DNA from: Cephalotrichum gorgonifer
Lineage: Eukaryota > Ascomycota > Sordariomycetes > Microascales > Microascaceae
Length of the DNA stretch: 64,000 bases
Reading direction: 5' to 3'
Assembly (NCBI GenBank): GCA_900312665.1
Contig: ONZQ02000004.1
Span: forward strand, 1,370,244 to 1,434,243
Below, piece after piece: positions 36,071 to 47,410 of this stretch. The translations under genes were made by a program, and so were the position numbers. The notes beneath the pieces are model-generated. The model was not told the origin of the DNA and made no database searches. It was given only the letters and a program-made list of their open reading frames with translations. Every line of letters starts with the position of its first letter. The stretch's first letter is position 1.

Positions 36071-37665
36071 CTACATCTTCGCCGGCTCCCCCGTATTCGC
36101 CCCCGCCCCCGCCGCCTTCGCCTTGTCAAAGAACTCCCCGTCCGCCTCCGCTGCAATGATAATCTCCTCATCTCCCGCCCTCTCATTATGCTCGAACTCG
36201 GGCCTCCTCCCGTACGCCACCACCGCCGCGTCGACCAGTATCTTGGCCGTCATCCCCCAGACCTTGTACCTCCCCGCCTCCACGCCGTCGCCGCCCCTCC
36301 CCTCCCCCTCCTTCTCCTTCTCCTCCAGGCGATCCGCCAGCTCGCCCTCCTCGCCGCGCCGCTCCTCCGGCCTCGGCCTCGCGACGCGCTGGTTGTTCAC
36401 CGGCACGTAGAAGTTGTGCACCCGCCACGGGTGGTTCTGAAAGGTTATCCACCGCCCGTCGTACCAGTGGCCCGGCGGCAGCGCGGACCTGTCGTGCCCC
36501 GCGTCGGCGGCGGCGAGGAAGTTCGCAAAGGGGCCGGAGAAGACGGCCGCCACCTCGCGCGGGTCCAGGCGCGGGATCATGCTCCCCACGGAAGGCTGCC
36601 GGTCCGCGGCGGCGGGGTCAGCCGGCCCCGGGGGCGGGGGCGTGTGGAGGAGGGCGACGCAGGGGCGGACGGCGAGGCTGGTGCGCGCGAGGTTGTGGGG
36701 GAGGTGGCAGAGGAACTCGATCTTGAAGGGGTGAGGGATCTTCTCGTCGTCTATCGGGAGGCCGATCTCTTCCCAGGCTTCGCGGCGGGCGATTTGGTCT
36801 TTTCCCCCCCGCAGTCCCTCGAAGTCAGTATGATATGTCCCTCTAACCTTCCCCGCATCCCTATTATACCGTGATATGGGACGAGACGGGGGTTATGATA
36901 GAGTAGGGTGGGATGGGCTGGGGACGAAGGGGGGAAAACCGAGAGACCTGGGGAGGGAACTTACACGGCGTCTCGGCCGCCGACTCGGCCTTCCCCCCCG
37001 GGAACGCCGCGTGGCCCGAGAAGGTGCGCATGTTCGCGGCCCTCATGGTCAGCACGACGCGCAGGTCGCCCTGGCGGTCGGCGTACAGCAGGAGCAGCAC
37101 GGCGGCGCGGCGCGAGACGGGGAGGCGGTCCCAGAGGGGGAAGGGCGGCGGGGTGTAGGCCCTTAGGCGCGCGATGGCGGCCTGGCGCGGAGACGCGGTT
37201 AGTTCTCTGGGTTTGAGTCCAGGATCTGTGTATTACAACAAAAAAGGGGGGGGGGGGGGGGTTTAGGTTGACATCGTCCACATCTAGGCACCAACCCCAA
37301 CCCCAAACCCCTTCGCAATTCCGCACCCATCCACACACATACACACACTAGTGCGCGGGTTCGCTCTAAATAGGATGCCGGCCAAGGAATTTCTCGCCAA
37401 GTCGGAACCCTCCAAGCGAAGATCCGGGAAAAAGGAATTATACATAGATTGGAGAGATGCTTACAGCGGACACGACGTTGAGCGGCGCCATGGTCTCCAG
37501 CTCCCAGTGGTTAGTCTCGGCGGGGCTCGACCCGGAGACGTCGTGTATTATCGCCGTGAGACTCTGGACCTCGGCTTCCGTCAGCAGCGGGGCGGGGACG
37601 GCGGACAGACTGGGGTGGTCGGAGTCAGTGTCGGGACGCGGGGCCGGTTCAGTCTCCGCGGTCAT
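36071..37665 (-). CDS. pcd1: Nudix coenzyme A diphosphatase (Pcd1/NUDT7-like), PTS1-like C-terminus
   Basis: Hydrolyses CoA and its derivatives to 3',5'-ADP and phosphopantetheine, and belongs to the peroxisomal class. It has 380 residues from exons 37665..37465, 37181..36965 and 36795..36071. Introns are 283 nt (contains a G16 run) and 169 nt. Splicing with the acceptor AAAAG before 36795 gives a perfect Nudix box, GGKAESAAETPYQIARREAW followed by EEIGL, with G-x5-E-x7-REAWEE spacing. The preceding NMRTFSGHAAFPGGK is the CoA-Nudix signature. A charged insertion (EERRGEEGELADRLEEKEKE) and the conserved WGMTAKILVDAAV follow. The last three residues are AKM, which fits the PTS1 pattern [SAC][KRH][LM]. 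Only the acceptor with its purine-rich tail (GGGGGGAAAAG) is unusual. Confidence 0.91.
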
Positions 37666-38363
37666 GATCTATAGCGGGGAAGGAGAGAGGAGGGAGAAGG
37701 GGAAGGGTGGGTGGGAGAAAGGGCGGGTGGAAGAAGGGACGTGTTTAGGATCAATGTGGTGTGTATGGAGTTGTGTGGGCTCGAGGTTGGCGCAGCCACT
37801 TGTAAGTGAATATCGGCTCTATGGATGGTTTGTTTGGGGAATGAGCCGTTACAAAGTAACAGAGGGCATGGCATTTGCGGGGGCGGGGACAGCCGAGGGA
37901 CCGAAGGAGGCATCGGGTCAGTTTAGCTCCGTTTGGTTGTCCCTACATATGATCTAGCTGAGTCAATCCCCCCCTCGTCCATCCACCTACTACACGTACT
38001 TTCACAAGCGCAGAAACACACACTCACTCACACAGGATGAAAAGTCGACGGCCGCCGTGGCGACGACAACCTCGGGACCAAGTGAGTGGAAACAGGTATT
38101 AATAGGTCTGTATTTGTATATCCAGTATTCCCCGTATATCCCAAGTATCCCGCTACAAAATAAGAAGAGGAGAAAAGAAACGCCTAAAAAGCCCATTTCA
38201 TACATCCGGCCCAAAAAGAAAAAAAAAGTCCGACCTCATTACTTCCGACATGCGAGACAAAGAGTACGACGCCCAATCGGACGGACCGGTCTCCCCTGCA
38301 CCCTAGAACACCTCGCGGAAAAAGCAGCTTCAAATCATGACATCTTCGGGTACAGTCCTAATA
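37666..38363. other. Intergenic region
   Basis: Upstream of the Nudix gene and downstream of the 549-residue gene, both on minus. It contains a purine-rich stretch at 37680-37740 and an A-rich stretch at 38150-38230. No gene is seen. Confidence 0.55.
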
Positions 38364-40013
38364 CTATGCCTCAAGTCTCGTCCTCCTCTTCTCCCCCTTC
38401 GTGAGGAAGCCGGAGGCCTTCCTCGCCTGTGCCACTATATCGTAAATCCCAAATCTCATGACGCTCGTGCGCGGATCCCGCCTCCCCGGCGACGAAGATG
38501 AGGTGGGGCTCCCGCCGCCGCTGTCGGTGCCGCTCCGCCGCTTGAACACCCTGGCTATGTAGTTGGGACTCTCGTCCACCTCGAACACGCTGGTCAGAGG
38601 GGCCGTCGTCGGGTTCGGCTTCCCAGGTGTCCGACCATCTGCCCCGGAGACAATGGGGTGGAGCCGGCTCGGGCGCCTCTGGTGGCCGAGGAGCATGGAG
38701 GGGAGGCTGCGCCGTAGCTTCGACCCGCTGCGGGACACCATTGGCGGTTTCCTCTCAGGGAGCGACGAGTGCACGTGGCGCGGCTCACGGCGCTTCGTCG
38801 AGGCGGCGATCTGCGCGGTCGATGAGTGATAGAGGTCTTTGATGATGTACTCTTCTGTCTCGGCTTGGTCCGAGTACGAGGGTTCGACTTCGTCACCCTG
38901 TGGTGGATAGTGGGATTCGGGGGACCTGGCGGGCTCTGGAATCCATGGCTGTCCGTCCAAACCTGGAACAAAGAGAATCTCACCACTCATCACCTCGCCT
39001 CTTCGTCTGATGAGCAGCGGATCGACATGCATTGACGAGCGCATGCCTGGGGAATACTTGTGGGATGACATATTGAAGGTGGATTCGTCTGCAACGAACG
39101 TCCAGTCTGTATCCTCGACATACGGCGAGTCTTCGTACTCGTGGGCAGCCGGTGCATACGGTATCGGGTCGGACATGGTTGTGTCGAGACTCTCTCTACT
39201 GTAGCAACTGCTTTGCGTGGGCGACGGGGGGGCGGTATAGGCGGTGGCGTTCCCATAAACCCCGGACAGGGCGCGTGGGTGGGTCGTATCGAAGTTGATG
39301 TTGACGTCGTACCCTATCATCTGTTTGATCTTGTCGGGTGAGCTATGTAGGGTCGGTGTTAATGCCGGGCTCCTCGCCGAGTCCGAGAGCGTTGCAATTT
39401 CGGCGCACGCCTCAGTCCCCGGGAGACTCCATGGCCTAGACCGGATGGCTAGCGACTTGTAGGGGCGCGGTGAGAGACTATTTTCGCCTTCGGATGCACT
39501 CCTGGTGTGAGTCGATAGTGGTTGGATCGTTGCGGTGTAAGCTAGTTCGTCGCGACACTGTCTCCAGTACTCAGGAGGAGCCTCGATGGATGAGAATCGT
39601 GCGGGTGAGCAAGGGGGTTCGGCGGACAGCACACTTGGTCGCTGAGGGGCCGCGCTCACTGGTTTCGGCATCCCTCGCGCAGCCGAGCGAGGGGGTATGG
39701 GCGGAAGCGGCCGTTGCTCATAAAGTTCGGGGGACAGCTGTGGCGGTAGGTCCTCGCCCACCGGGGTGTCGATTTCCGTGTCTCGTGAAGCCTCCACGGC
39801 CAGTCTATGTCCCGAAATATCCATATTGACAAGTATTCGAGTAATGGGCGCAGGTTTCCAGGGGGATAGTTGGAGAATGTATGGTGGGGGCCATTCCGGA
39901 TAAGACTTGAGCAGGAGAAGGTCGAAGCGGGAGGGGAGGGACAGGCGTGGATAAAGGGCGCAGATTAGACGGGCAGTGAGAGTGTCCATGTAGGTTTCAC
40001 TGAACGACACCAT
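38364..40013 (-). CDS. Uncharacterised Ser/Pro-rich protein, 549 residues
   Basis: A single open frame without an obvious intron. The N-terminus (MVSFSETYMDTLTARLICAL, then LPSRFDLLLLKSYPEWPPPY) looks folded. From about residue 85 on the protein is rich in Ser, Pro, Arg and Tyr and likely disordered: PLPPIPPRSAARG, and clusters of basic residues with Ser that resemble kinase targets. The C-terminus is basic and may fold (NYIARVFKRRS, then VMRFGIYDIVAQARKASGFL). I do not recognise a domain. The length of the open frame, an ORF-supported start and coherent composition argue for a real gene. The true start might be the Met at 39824. Direction matches the Nudix gene, but the spacing (about 700 bp) gives no reason to link their functions. 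Confidence 0.62.
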   Translation of the reverse strand: MVSFSETYMDTLTARLICALYPRLSLPSRFDLLLLKSYPEWPPPYILQLSPWKPAPITRILVNMDISGHRLAVEASRDTEIDTPVGEDLPPQLSPELYEQRPLPPIPPRSAARGMPKPVSAAPQRPSVLSAEPPCSPARFSSIEAPPEYWRQCRDELAYTATIQPLSTHTRSASEGENSLSPRPYKSLAIRSRPWSLPGTEACAEIATLSDSARSPALTPTLHSSPDKIKQMIGYDVNINFDTTHPRALSGVYGNATAYTAPPSPTQSSCYSRESLDTTMSDPIPYAPAAHEYEDSPYVEDTDWTFVADESTFNMSSHKYSPGMRSSMHVDPLLIRRRGEVMSGEILFVPGLDGQPWIPEPARSPESHYPPQGDEVEPSYSDQAETEEYIIKDLYHSSTAQIAASTKRREPRHVHSSLPERKPPMVSRSGSKLRRSLPSMLLGHQRRPSRLHPIVSGADGRTPGKPNPTTAPLTSVFEVDESPNYIARVFKRRSGTDSGGGSPTSSSSPGRRDPRTSVMRFGIYDIVAQARKASGFLTKGEKRRTRLEA

Positions 40014-43000
40014 CTTGATTGGCCTTTGTCAGAAGAGGTCAGGTGTGCAAGTATGAGAGACTCTTGGTTGCACAGATACGGTGTAATAGGCCAGGAGATG
40101 GACATGGACATCCAAACTTCAGAAGCGCGCAAACGAAGAAGGGGGTACAAGAAAATCAGCAAGGGAGAGAATCACACCAGCCGGTGGTAGCTAGGGGCGA
40201 GCGAAAGCGCGGCATTACACATCGGCAGGGTGTGTAAGGGTGTGCGCGAGGGAGGCGATAAAAACCCAGTAGATCCTGACTGCCGGGGATTTCGGGCGAC
40301 ACCAGGCCAAGCCACGCTCCTTATGGGGACGCTATTGTTTGCCCGGGTATGCCTAGCTTCCTCCCACGACTGAAGGCGAAGGTCGCCGGGTGTGGATGCC
40401 ATACAGGCCCCGCCGCTCTCCGCTACGGGTGTCGTGGCGAGTGTGTTGGCGATGACGCCAGCTCGAATAGCGGGCACTGTGATTTTCTGGAACCCACGAC
40501 AGCGGCGCCCCGCAGGTCTCGAGGAAGCTTTGGTATCCCGCAGCCGCTGTCGAACAACAAAGGGAGGGCGGCTCCACCGAAGGGCCGACGAGTGATCCAT
40601 GGGTGTGCGGCCCGTCAAGTACCGTGGACCACTAGGCCGCGCCGGCTTGGCCGAATTGGGATTTACTAGTGGAGCATGGCACGCGCGGAAGCAAGTGCGC
40701 GGAAGCAAGGAATGTGATGAAAGTGAAGAGTAGAGTCATGTACTCATACGTCCTCCTTCCTGTTCTGTTCTAAAACCTCATTCGTCTTTGGCTGCTCCAC
40801 TAGAGCAACGGTTTCCCCTGTACAAGTAGATGGGGAAGAGAAGGGGACATGAGGGAAGAAAGGATCCATTGTCCGGCTGTGTCACATGTACTCTGGTACG
40901 GCCATATCGGGATTTGAAGGGGGAGTCTAGGTAGTTTGGCCGCAGGGGGGGATAATGCCCTTTCCCTCACCCCTTCGCCCCCACTTCTACCGCCGCATGC
41001 GGGAGTGGCTTGATGTATTGATTAATGGCCAGGGTGTGCTTGCTTCCCCGCCCATTGTCTGACTCCGGCCACATTCCGGTACCCGGTGCGCCCACGGTGC
41101 GCCGGTTACGAGTGCTTGTCTGTCCAACAATCCTGGCCGCGGGGGGAGGGGGAGAACGTCAAATACAAGTACTCCTTGTATACTGAAAGATGCAATACCG
41201 ATGCCCCCGATACCCCGGATGTAGAAGGCGTTTGTCGGGGTCTCGAGAGGACAGGATCCCCGACATGAGTCTGGAGTCGTCTGGCATGTTTCAGTGCCTC
41301 TGACTCTCGCTGCGCCTGCCATCCACCCACTCGTGCCCCAAAGTCCCAAGTGAGCATGAAACAAAGTTTTGCCATTCAGCGAGTGTGAAAGAGCTAGCGG
41401 TCGGTTGAGAACCCACGATCTACGCGTGCTTGTAGCGTGGGAATGCGTTATGGAGTGCGAGCTACGAGTACAGGACATCGTATCGGGTGGGAGACCGCAG
41501 GAAGTCTCACTTCCTTTCCCATTTCCGCTTCCCTTCCCTTCCCATTCTCGGATGGGCTGTGGCACATGTCCCAGCGAGCTCCGTCAAGCCCCATCTGGGT
41601 GTCAGCGCTGTGTTAGAAATCCCAACAGATCATGCACAGATATGTCTTAGGTTAGAAGACGGGGAAACAACTGGCTGGCATCCGGTTCAAGATGATGACA
41701 AGAAAACTGTCCGTGTCGTCAAGAAGCGTGGCTCCGGCTGGAACGAGGAGCGAGGAGTGAGGAGCGATGACCCAAAAGGAAAACTCTGGTGTAGGGTTTG
41801 CCACAGGATGTAGAAGCCTGGCCCTAGAAGGTATACTGGGGCATTTCACAGTCCGTCGGCCTCAGTATAAAGTTCATGTACATAAGTATTGTACTGCTGC
41901 TCAACATTATGACCTCTAGGCCAAAAGCAAGGACTCGGAGAAACACCAGATCCTCGGAAGACTGGATGCTCATCTAAAGGATAGAAGGAAAGTCTAGGGA
42001 TGAGAGGACGACAAGACTGCGGAGAACCCAAGGACGGTACCAGCCTGCGTTTAAATAGCCCAAAAAAATTCAGGCCATGATGGTTCTTATGTACCTTCTC
42101 ACATGAGCTATGTGTGAAGTGACTTCTTCGATTGTTGGGGGGTGGGTGGAGAAACACGGACGGGAAGGGGGCCCGGCTATCCCGTAATGTAATCCTTTAC
42201 CCTTCTTCTACTCACTCGCATACCCTTCCGTTAGCAATAAGCGGATGTCGTCCAGACGTCATATGCTGGATATAGGGGTCTGATCCTTGACATCTTATTC
42301 TAAGAAAAGGAGGCGGTAGAAGCACTTGCATGCTAGTGAGAAACACATACCAGGTTCGACATCTAATTCGAGCGAGATGAGAAAAGGTGTCTCTGGTGGG
42401 AGCCGTGCCAGGAGTGGGGAGACAGATGCCAGCCCATCTATGCTGTTTGGGTGTTGGGATGCTCGCTGGAGGGACACCGTGGCTCTTTTGGCCGCTTGGA
42501 ACACCCAAGAGAGAAATCGGGGGCAGCTCGGGGTGAAGAGAATGACTCGAAAGATGTCTCAGGAGGCTTATTAGTAGGCAGGTATCACCGAGAGAAAGTC
42601 GATTTAAGGTTCGTAGGGAGTCACTACAAAGATTCAGCGCCAGGCTTGAATAATAACCTTTCCGCCTGTTCCTGGTAGGGCGACAGTACTGGCGACCAGG
42701 GTCATTGGATGTGTCCTTTGTCCTCGATCTACGAGCAATGTCGGCTTGGTCTGACGACGATATAATTACCAGTTCTCTCCTAGTTCAGAGTTAACTACTT
42801 ATACTCAGACCCAGGACGCCAAAAGGGCATATTGCTAGTAGTATATTGGGCCAGGGGTTTAATATGTGCTGACACTTGCGGACATTTGGCAGCTGGTATG
42901 GCTGAGCTATCTTCCTTGTAATATCACCTGCTGCTTTAAGCATGACCAGCCTCGAAGGATTTAGGCGGAGGATTTTAATTGGATTTCCCGCCAGCGAGTC

Positions 43001-43338
43001 TTACGGCGGCTGCACGTTTACATAAGCACTGCAGGGGTTGGGGTGGGGCGGCGGGCGGAGCTTAGCACTTACACCAACCCACTAGTTAGATATACTTGTG
43101 CTTGTGGCCTGGTCTCTCCGGACCTTCCGCACCATCCTATCTTTACCCTCGCAGCCCCTGAAGCACCACCGTGGGACAGGTTCGATTTACCGAACCCAAA
43201 CGGAGTCCCAACCCCGTTTTCCCCCCTTTCCTCTCTCCCCGACCCACCGCTGGCTGGGAGAGAACAGAAAGAAAGATCGACAGGGAAAAAAACAAGCGAG
43301 CCGCGCGGCAGCACAAACTCACCCCGTCGCGCCGAGCC
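40014..43338. other. Intergenic region without a supported gene
   Basis: 3.3 kb between divergent genes. A TGTACAAGTAGATG element lies at 40819-40832 and ATACAAGTACTCCTTGTAT at about 41163. AT-richer sequence occurs at 42640-43020. Frames such as 40172-40708 and 40987-41565 on minus are composition noise. The last ~250 bp before 43339 are the promoter and 5' UTR of the mannosyltransferase gene. Confidence 0.55.
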
Positions 43339-44829
43339 ATGTTCCCCCGGCCCCGCCTCGGAGCCCTCCGCCGCTTCCGCGCACCGTCCTGGCTCGTCCT
43401 CCTCGTCCTCCTCCTCTTCCTCGAGGTCGCGATACACTACTACAGCCTCCTCGTCCCGAGGCCCCCGCGCGAGCAGGATGCCGTCTTCCACCGCGGGTGC
43501 GCCAACCCGGCCGATTACACGCGCCGCGAGAAGGCCGTCCTCGTCATGCTCGCCCGGAACCACGAGGTTGAGGGCGCCCTGGAAACGGTGCACCTCGTCG
43601 AGCAGAGGTTCAACCGCTTCTTCAACTACCCTATCATGTTCCTGAACGATGAGCAGTGGGAACCCGAGGTCATGGCCGCCCTGAACAGCAGCGTCAGTGG
43701 GGTGGCCAGGTTCGAAGTCATCCCCAATGGCAAGTGGGGGTACCCGGAAGGCATGGACAAGGCAAAGGCAGAGGAGTCCATGAGGCAGCAGGAGAAGGAC
43801 GGCGTCAAGTACGGCGGCACGGTGTCGTACCACCACATGTGCCGGTTCTTCTCAGGGTACGTCAGACCCAGACCCAGACCCAGATCCAGAAGCCCCTCTT
43901 GATTGTCGCGTGCGCACTAACGCTAACGCCCCTTGGCCCCCTCACAGTGAATTTTTCCTCCTCGACGCCCTCAAGGAGTACAAGTGGTACTGGCGGATCG
44001 AGCCCAACGTCGGCTTCTACTGCGACCTGACCTACGACCCCTTCGTCGAGATGGCCCGCAACAACAAGGTCTACGGCTGGACCATGGCCACCTGGGAGCG
44101 CGGCGAGACCGTCCCCTCCCTCTTCCGCGTCACCTCCGACTACAAGGAGGCCCACGGCTACGCCACGACGACCCTGTGGACCGCCTTCCTCTCTGCCTCG
44201 TGGCTACCGATGCCCTTGCGGTGGCTTGCCGCCCACTTCTCGCTGAGGGACAGGTATGGGGACAGGTGGAACCGGTGCCATTACTGGGATAACTTCGAGA
44301 TTGCCGACCTCGATTTCTTCAGGGGCAGGGCGTACCAGAAGTATTACCGCTTCCTGGACGGCCTAGGCGGTTTCTACGCCGAGAGGGTAAGTTGCCGATT
44401 TCATCAACCACACCCCTCGTAGAGCCCAATTTTTCTCTTTCCGAGTCGTACGTGTACGCGCGTGTGTGGCCGGTCTGTTTCTAACAAGATCCATAGTGGG
44501 GAGACGCCTCTGTGCACAGCCTGGCCGTCGGCATGCTCCTCGACCCGAAGCAGGTCCACCACTTCCAGGATATAGCCTACATGCACGACAACCTCTGGGT
44601 ATGCCCCAACAACGCCCCCGGGGCCCAGCTCCCCGAGCTCCCCGCCGCCCCCGGGAACCCCGCGCCGAAGCCCGATCCCGAGCGCGCCGGCGGCGTCGGC
44701 TGCAGGTGTAGCTGTCCCGACGGGGGTGGCAGCAGGCGCCAATCGAACCACCATAACGAGTGCCTCCTGAGGTTAAAGGAGCCTAATACGCGCGAGAGGA
44801 CGGTGTTGCCAAGGATACTATGGTGGTGA
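43339..44829 (+). CDS. Golgi alpha-1,2-mannosyltransferase, KRE2/KTR/MNT1 family (GT15)
   Basis: Adds mannose from GDP-mannose to N- and O-glycans in the Golgi. It is a type II membrane enzyme of 429 residues. Exons are 43339..43856, 43948..44386 and 44497..44829; introns are 91 nt (with an AGACCC microsatellite and CTAAC branch) and 110 nt. A signal anchor lies at about residues 17-36 (PSWLVLLVLLLFLEVAIHYY). GT15 motifs follow in order: KAVLVMLARNHEVEGAL, RFNRFFNYPIMFLNDE, GGTVSYHHMCRFFSGEFFLL, YKWYWRIEPNVGFYCDLTYD, and HYWDNFEIADLDFFRG with the conserved Glu. Then come GGFYAERWGDASVHSLAVGM and a Cys-rich end (GVGCRCSCPDGG) like that of KTR proteins. Which KTR paralogue it is cannot be decided by eye. 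It is convergent with the erd1 gene. Confidence 0.95.
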
Positions 44830-45392
44830 GGAAGAGAAGAAGAAAAAAGTGTACATAAGAAAGACGTTGGTGTTACGATTAATGGTGTTCGTTTTCTTCC
44901 TTCTTTTTTTTGGGGGGGGGAGGGGGAGGGGGCGGGCTACTGGCCCATATGATTTGCGCGAGCGGGGCGTGTTCTGTCTTTTGCGTCTGTCTGTATGAGG
45001 GTGGGAACTAGACTCTGTGGTGTACGAAGAAGAACGGGAGAAGAAGGAAGAGGAGCTTCGGTGTTGGTCTTTTCTTGTTTTACTACATTGTACAGCACCC
45101 GGTTCATATGGAGATACCCCATGTAATATCATGCTCACGTATCAAACGCTGATATCCCCCAGTGTATGTCTAATTGTTCCTTAATACAAAAGCATATTTC
45201 CGCCGGAAACCGACTCTGCTCACTACGGGACCGCGTCCCGATATGAACAAGTCAAGCCCTGCCTTCGGGTTTAAATATACTACGTTGAGCCCGACCCTTC
45301 CTGCCTTGGGTACCTCATGACCAGCCGATGCAGTCGCCTGCACCTAATAATCCCAAGTCATGAGAAGACGCGAGCTACTCCGAGGAGGAGTC
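44830..45392. other. Convergent intergenic region
   Basis: 3' ends of the mannosyltransferase (+) and erd1 (-). A T/G homopolymer pair (T9 then G10) sits near 44905-44920, and the sequence turns AT-rich around 45120-45200. No gene is seen. Confidence 0.6.
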
Positions 45393-46684
45393 CTATTCCT
45401 CGTCCTCGTACTTCCCGGGGTAATCCGCGAGCAGTATGTCATCCGCCCCGAGTCCCGTGGCAGTGCCCCTGACGTACTCCGTCTCCACCCTGAAGAAGAT
45501 CCACACCCACCGCCGGAAGACCTCGAGGGCCTGTAGGAGGAAGACGGTGCCCTCACTGTCCGGGAGCCGCGCAAGGCCCGGACCAAGCCTGAACACCCAG
45601 GCCAGTCTCAGAACGAGGTCCCCCGCGACGACGGCGTAGTACGTCCAGGAGGGGAACATGGTGCGACGGCGCAGGCCGAAGGGGTGCTCGGGCGAGTTGC
45701 GCTCCCTCGCGCCGTTAAGGAGCGTGAGGTCCCAGTCCTTGGCGACGTCCCAGTAGAACGCATACGTCGAGTGCACGAGCGAGGCGAGGAACCACGCGAA
45801 CCTGAGCCCGGCGCCGGGGCCACCCGTGTGACCGGAGTGGGAGACGAGCGTTGAGAGGATGACGACGGGGAAGGCGGTGGAGTACTTGAGGGCGTTGGCG
45901 AGGTGCTGGCCGCCCCAGCCGGTGGAGGGGTGGTACGGCGCCCGGCGGACGCGGAAGTACTCGATCAGGCACTGGCGGAGTCGGATCATGCTCGGGATGG
46001 CGACGATGAGCGGCACGAAGTTGCCGCCGTAAGAGCGGTCGGGCCGGCCGGTGGCGGAGGCGCGCGGTGTGATGAACATGCACGCCGCCACGAACAGGTC
46101 CGCGAGGACCTTTGCGTAGCTCGTCAGCGCGTCGGCGAGTATGACGTCCCCGAACTTGCCATCCCTCGACTCGGCGATGCCCCCGAGGCTCACCCGCCTG
46201 AGGGTGGCGAGGAAGCGCCGGCGCCCGCCGTGGCTGAGGCTACGCAGGGGAGCGCAGAACAGCACACAGAGGGAGACGAGGAAGGTGGCTGGTAGCCAGT
46301 CATAGCGGAAGACGAGGATCGGGTCTCCGCGGGTGAAGAGCCAGAAGGTCGTGATGGAGAGTGCAAAGAGGGAGGTCGCGGCGACGGCGAGAGGGTAGGC
46401 GGTGAGGTGCTGCGGCGGATGGTGGGACGAGGTGCGGGCCGGGTAGCGGATGAGATCCGACACGTCGATCTTGTGGGTTTGTAGGACTTGGAGGTTAACT
46501 CCCCAACCCCATATTCCTAGGAAAAAGCTGTTAGGCACGTGTGGTCTGTGGCTGCAGGACCAGCAGAGACGATGACTGGCATGGAGGAGGTGAGGGAGGG
46601 CGTACCAGCTACGAGAATGAGGCCAATGCGATAAGGCAGCGGAAAGACCGCGCCGAGCGTTTCCAGGTCCGGGTCATCCCCCAT
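45393..46684 (-). CDS. erd1: EXS-domain Golgi membrane protein, Erd1-like
   Basis: 400 residues. Exon 1 is 46684..46606 (26 codons plus one base), the intron 46605..46517 (89 nt, phase 1, CTAAC branch), and exon 2 46516..45393. The join gives VFPLPYRIGLILVAGIWGWGVNLQ, a family-typical first membrane segment. Several hydrophobic segments follow, then the EXS C-terminal signatures: VPLIVAIPSMIRLRQCLIEY, ANALKYSTAFPVVIL, YAFYWDVAKDWDLTLLN, YYAVVAGDLVLRLAW and ALEVFRRWVWIFFRVETEY. In yeast, Erd1 is needed to keep ER lumenal proteins and Golgi glycosyltransferases in place and has been tied to phosphate removal from the Golgi lumen. The acidic end KYEDEE is cytosolic by analogy. It shares its upstream interval with pex10. 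Confidence 0.91.
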
Positions 46685-47410
46685 TTCTGCGGTTGGCTCG
46701 GGCGTTGGCCTCGTTCACACCCATCTAGGTAGGGGGAAGAAGGTAAGACGGATGCTGCCTGCGAGATGGCTACTTGTGCGGAAGTTCGAGGATGCACAAG
46801 AGCCAAGATCAGCGATTGGCGCCCCAAGGCATCCGGAAAGGTTGTATCTGTATCAGGTTCCGAGGAGAGGTGGTCGGAGTGGTGCCATCGAGCTATCGAT
46901 GTGGTTACAGCTTTTCGGTTGCGTAGATTCGAAAGGGGATTCTAAAAAGGGATTTTCTTTTCCTTATCTCCTCGCCCCTGTTTGATGAGTTGTCCACAGC
47001 TACTACGTCAGCGCGCTACTGTGGGTCGTTCAGGGGCTAGACGGTACAACGCAAAATCATTGGTTAGCCTTGAAAGCATGCTGTCCGCTGGAACCAATGC
47101 CACACTAGACACACGTGATTGCGGGTCCCCACAAGCTCCGTCACTGAGCGCGGCACGCTGCACCTCGAAGCCGAGGCAGCTTCGGCTTGAGCGCCGCATG
47201 TTTTCAGACAACACCCCCATCGAATAACGCAACTTTCGCCAAGCTGTTCGCCCAAAGACACAAAGAATCTTACCTCCCTCTTACCTCCCCTTGATATTCA
47301 ATCAAGATACTATAGCTGGGTTTTATGCCCTCCGGCCATCGAATCCCGCCCCGATCATCGAGACGAAGGCCATAGTCGAGTGCCGAGCACATCCCACATC
47401 CCCACCCAAC
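46685..47410. promoter_or_regulatory. Bidirectional promoter between erd1 and pex10
   Basis: 726 bp between divergent start codons. An upstream ATG in the pex10 frame exists at 47291, giving a possible 40-residue extension that looks like 5' UTR. No specific motif is claimed. Confidence 0.45.

Noticed and set aside
40987..41565. 192-codon minus-strand frame
   Set aside because: Ser/His/Thr-rich random composition, no motif and no splice support.
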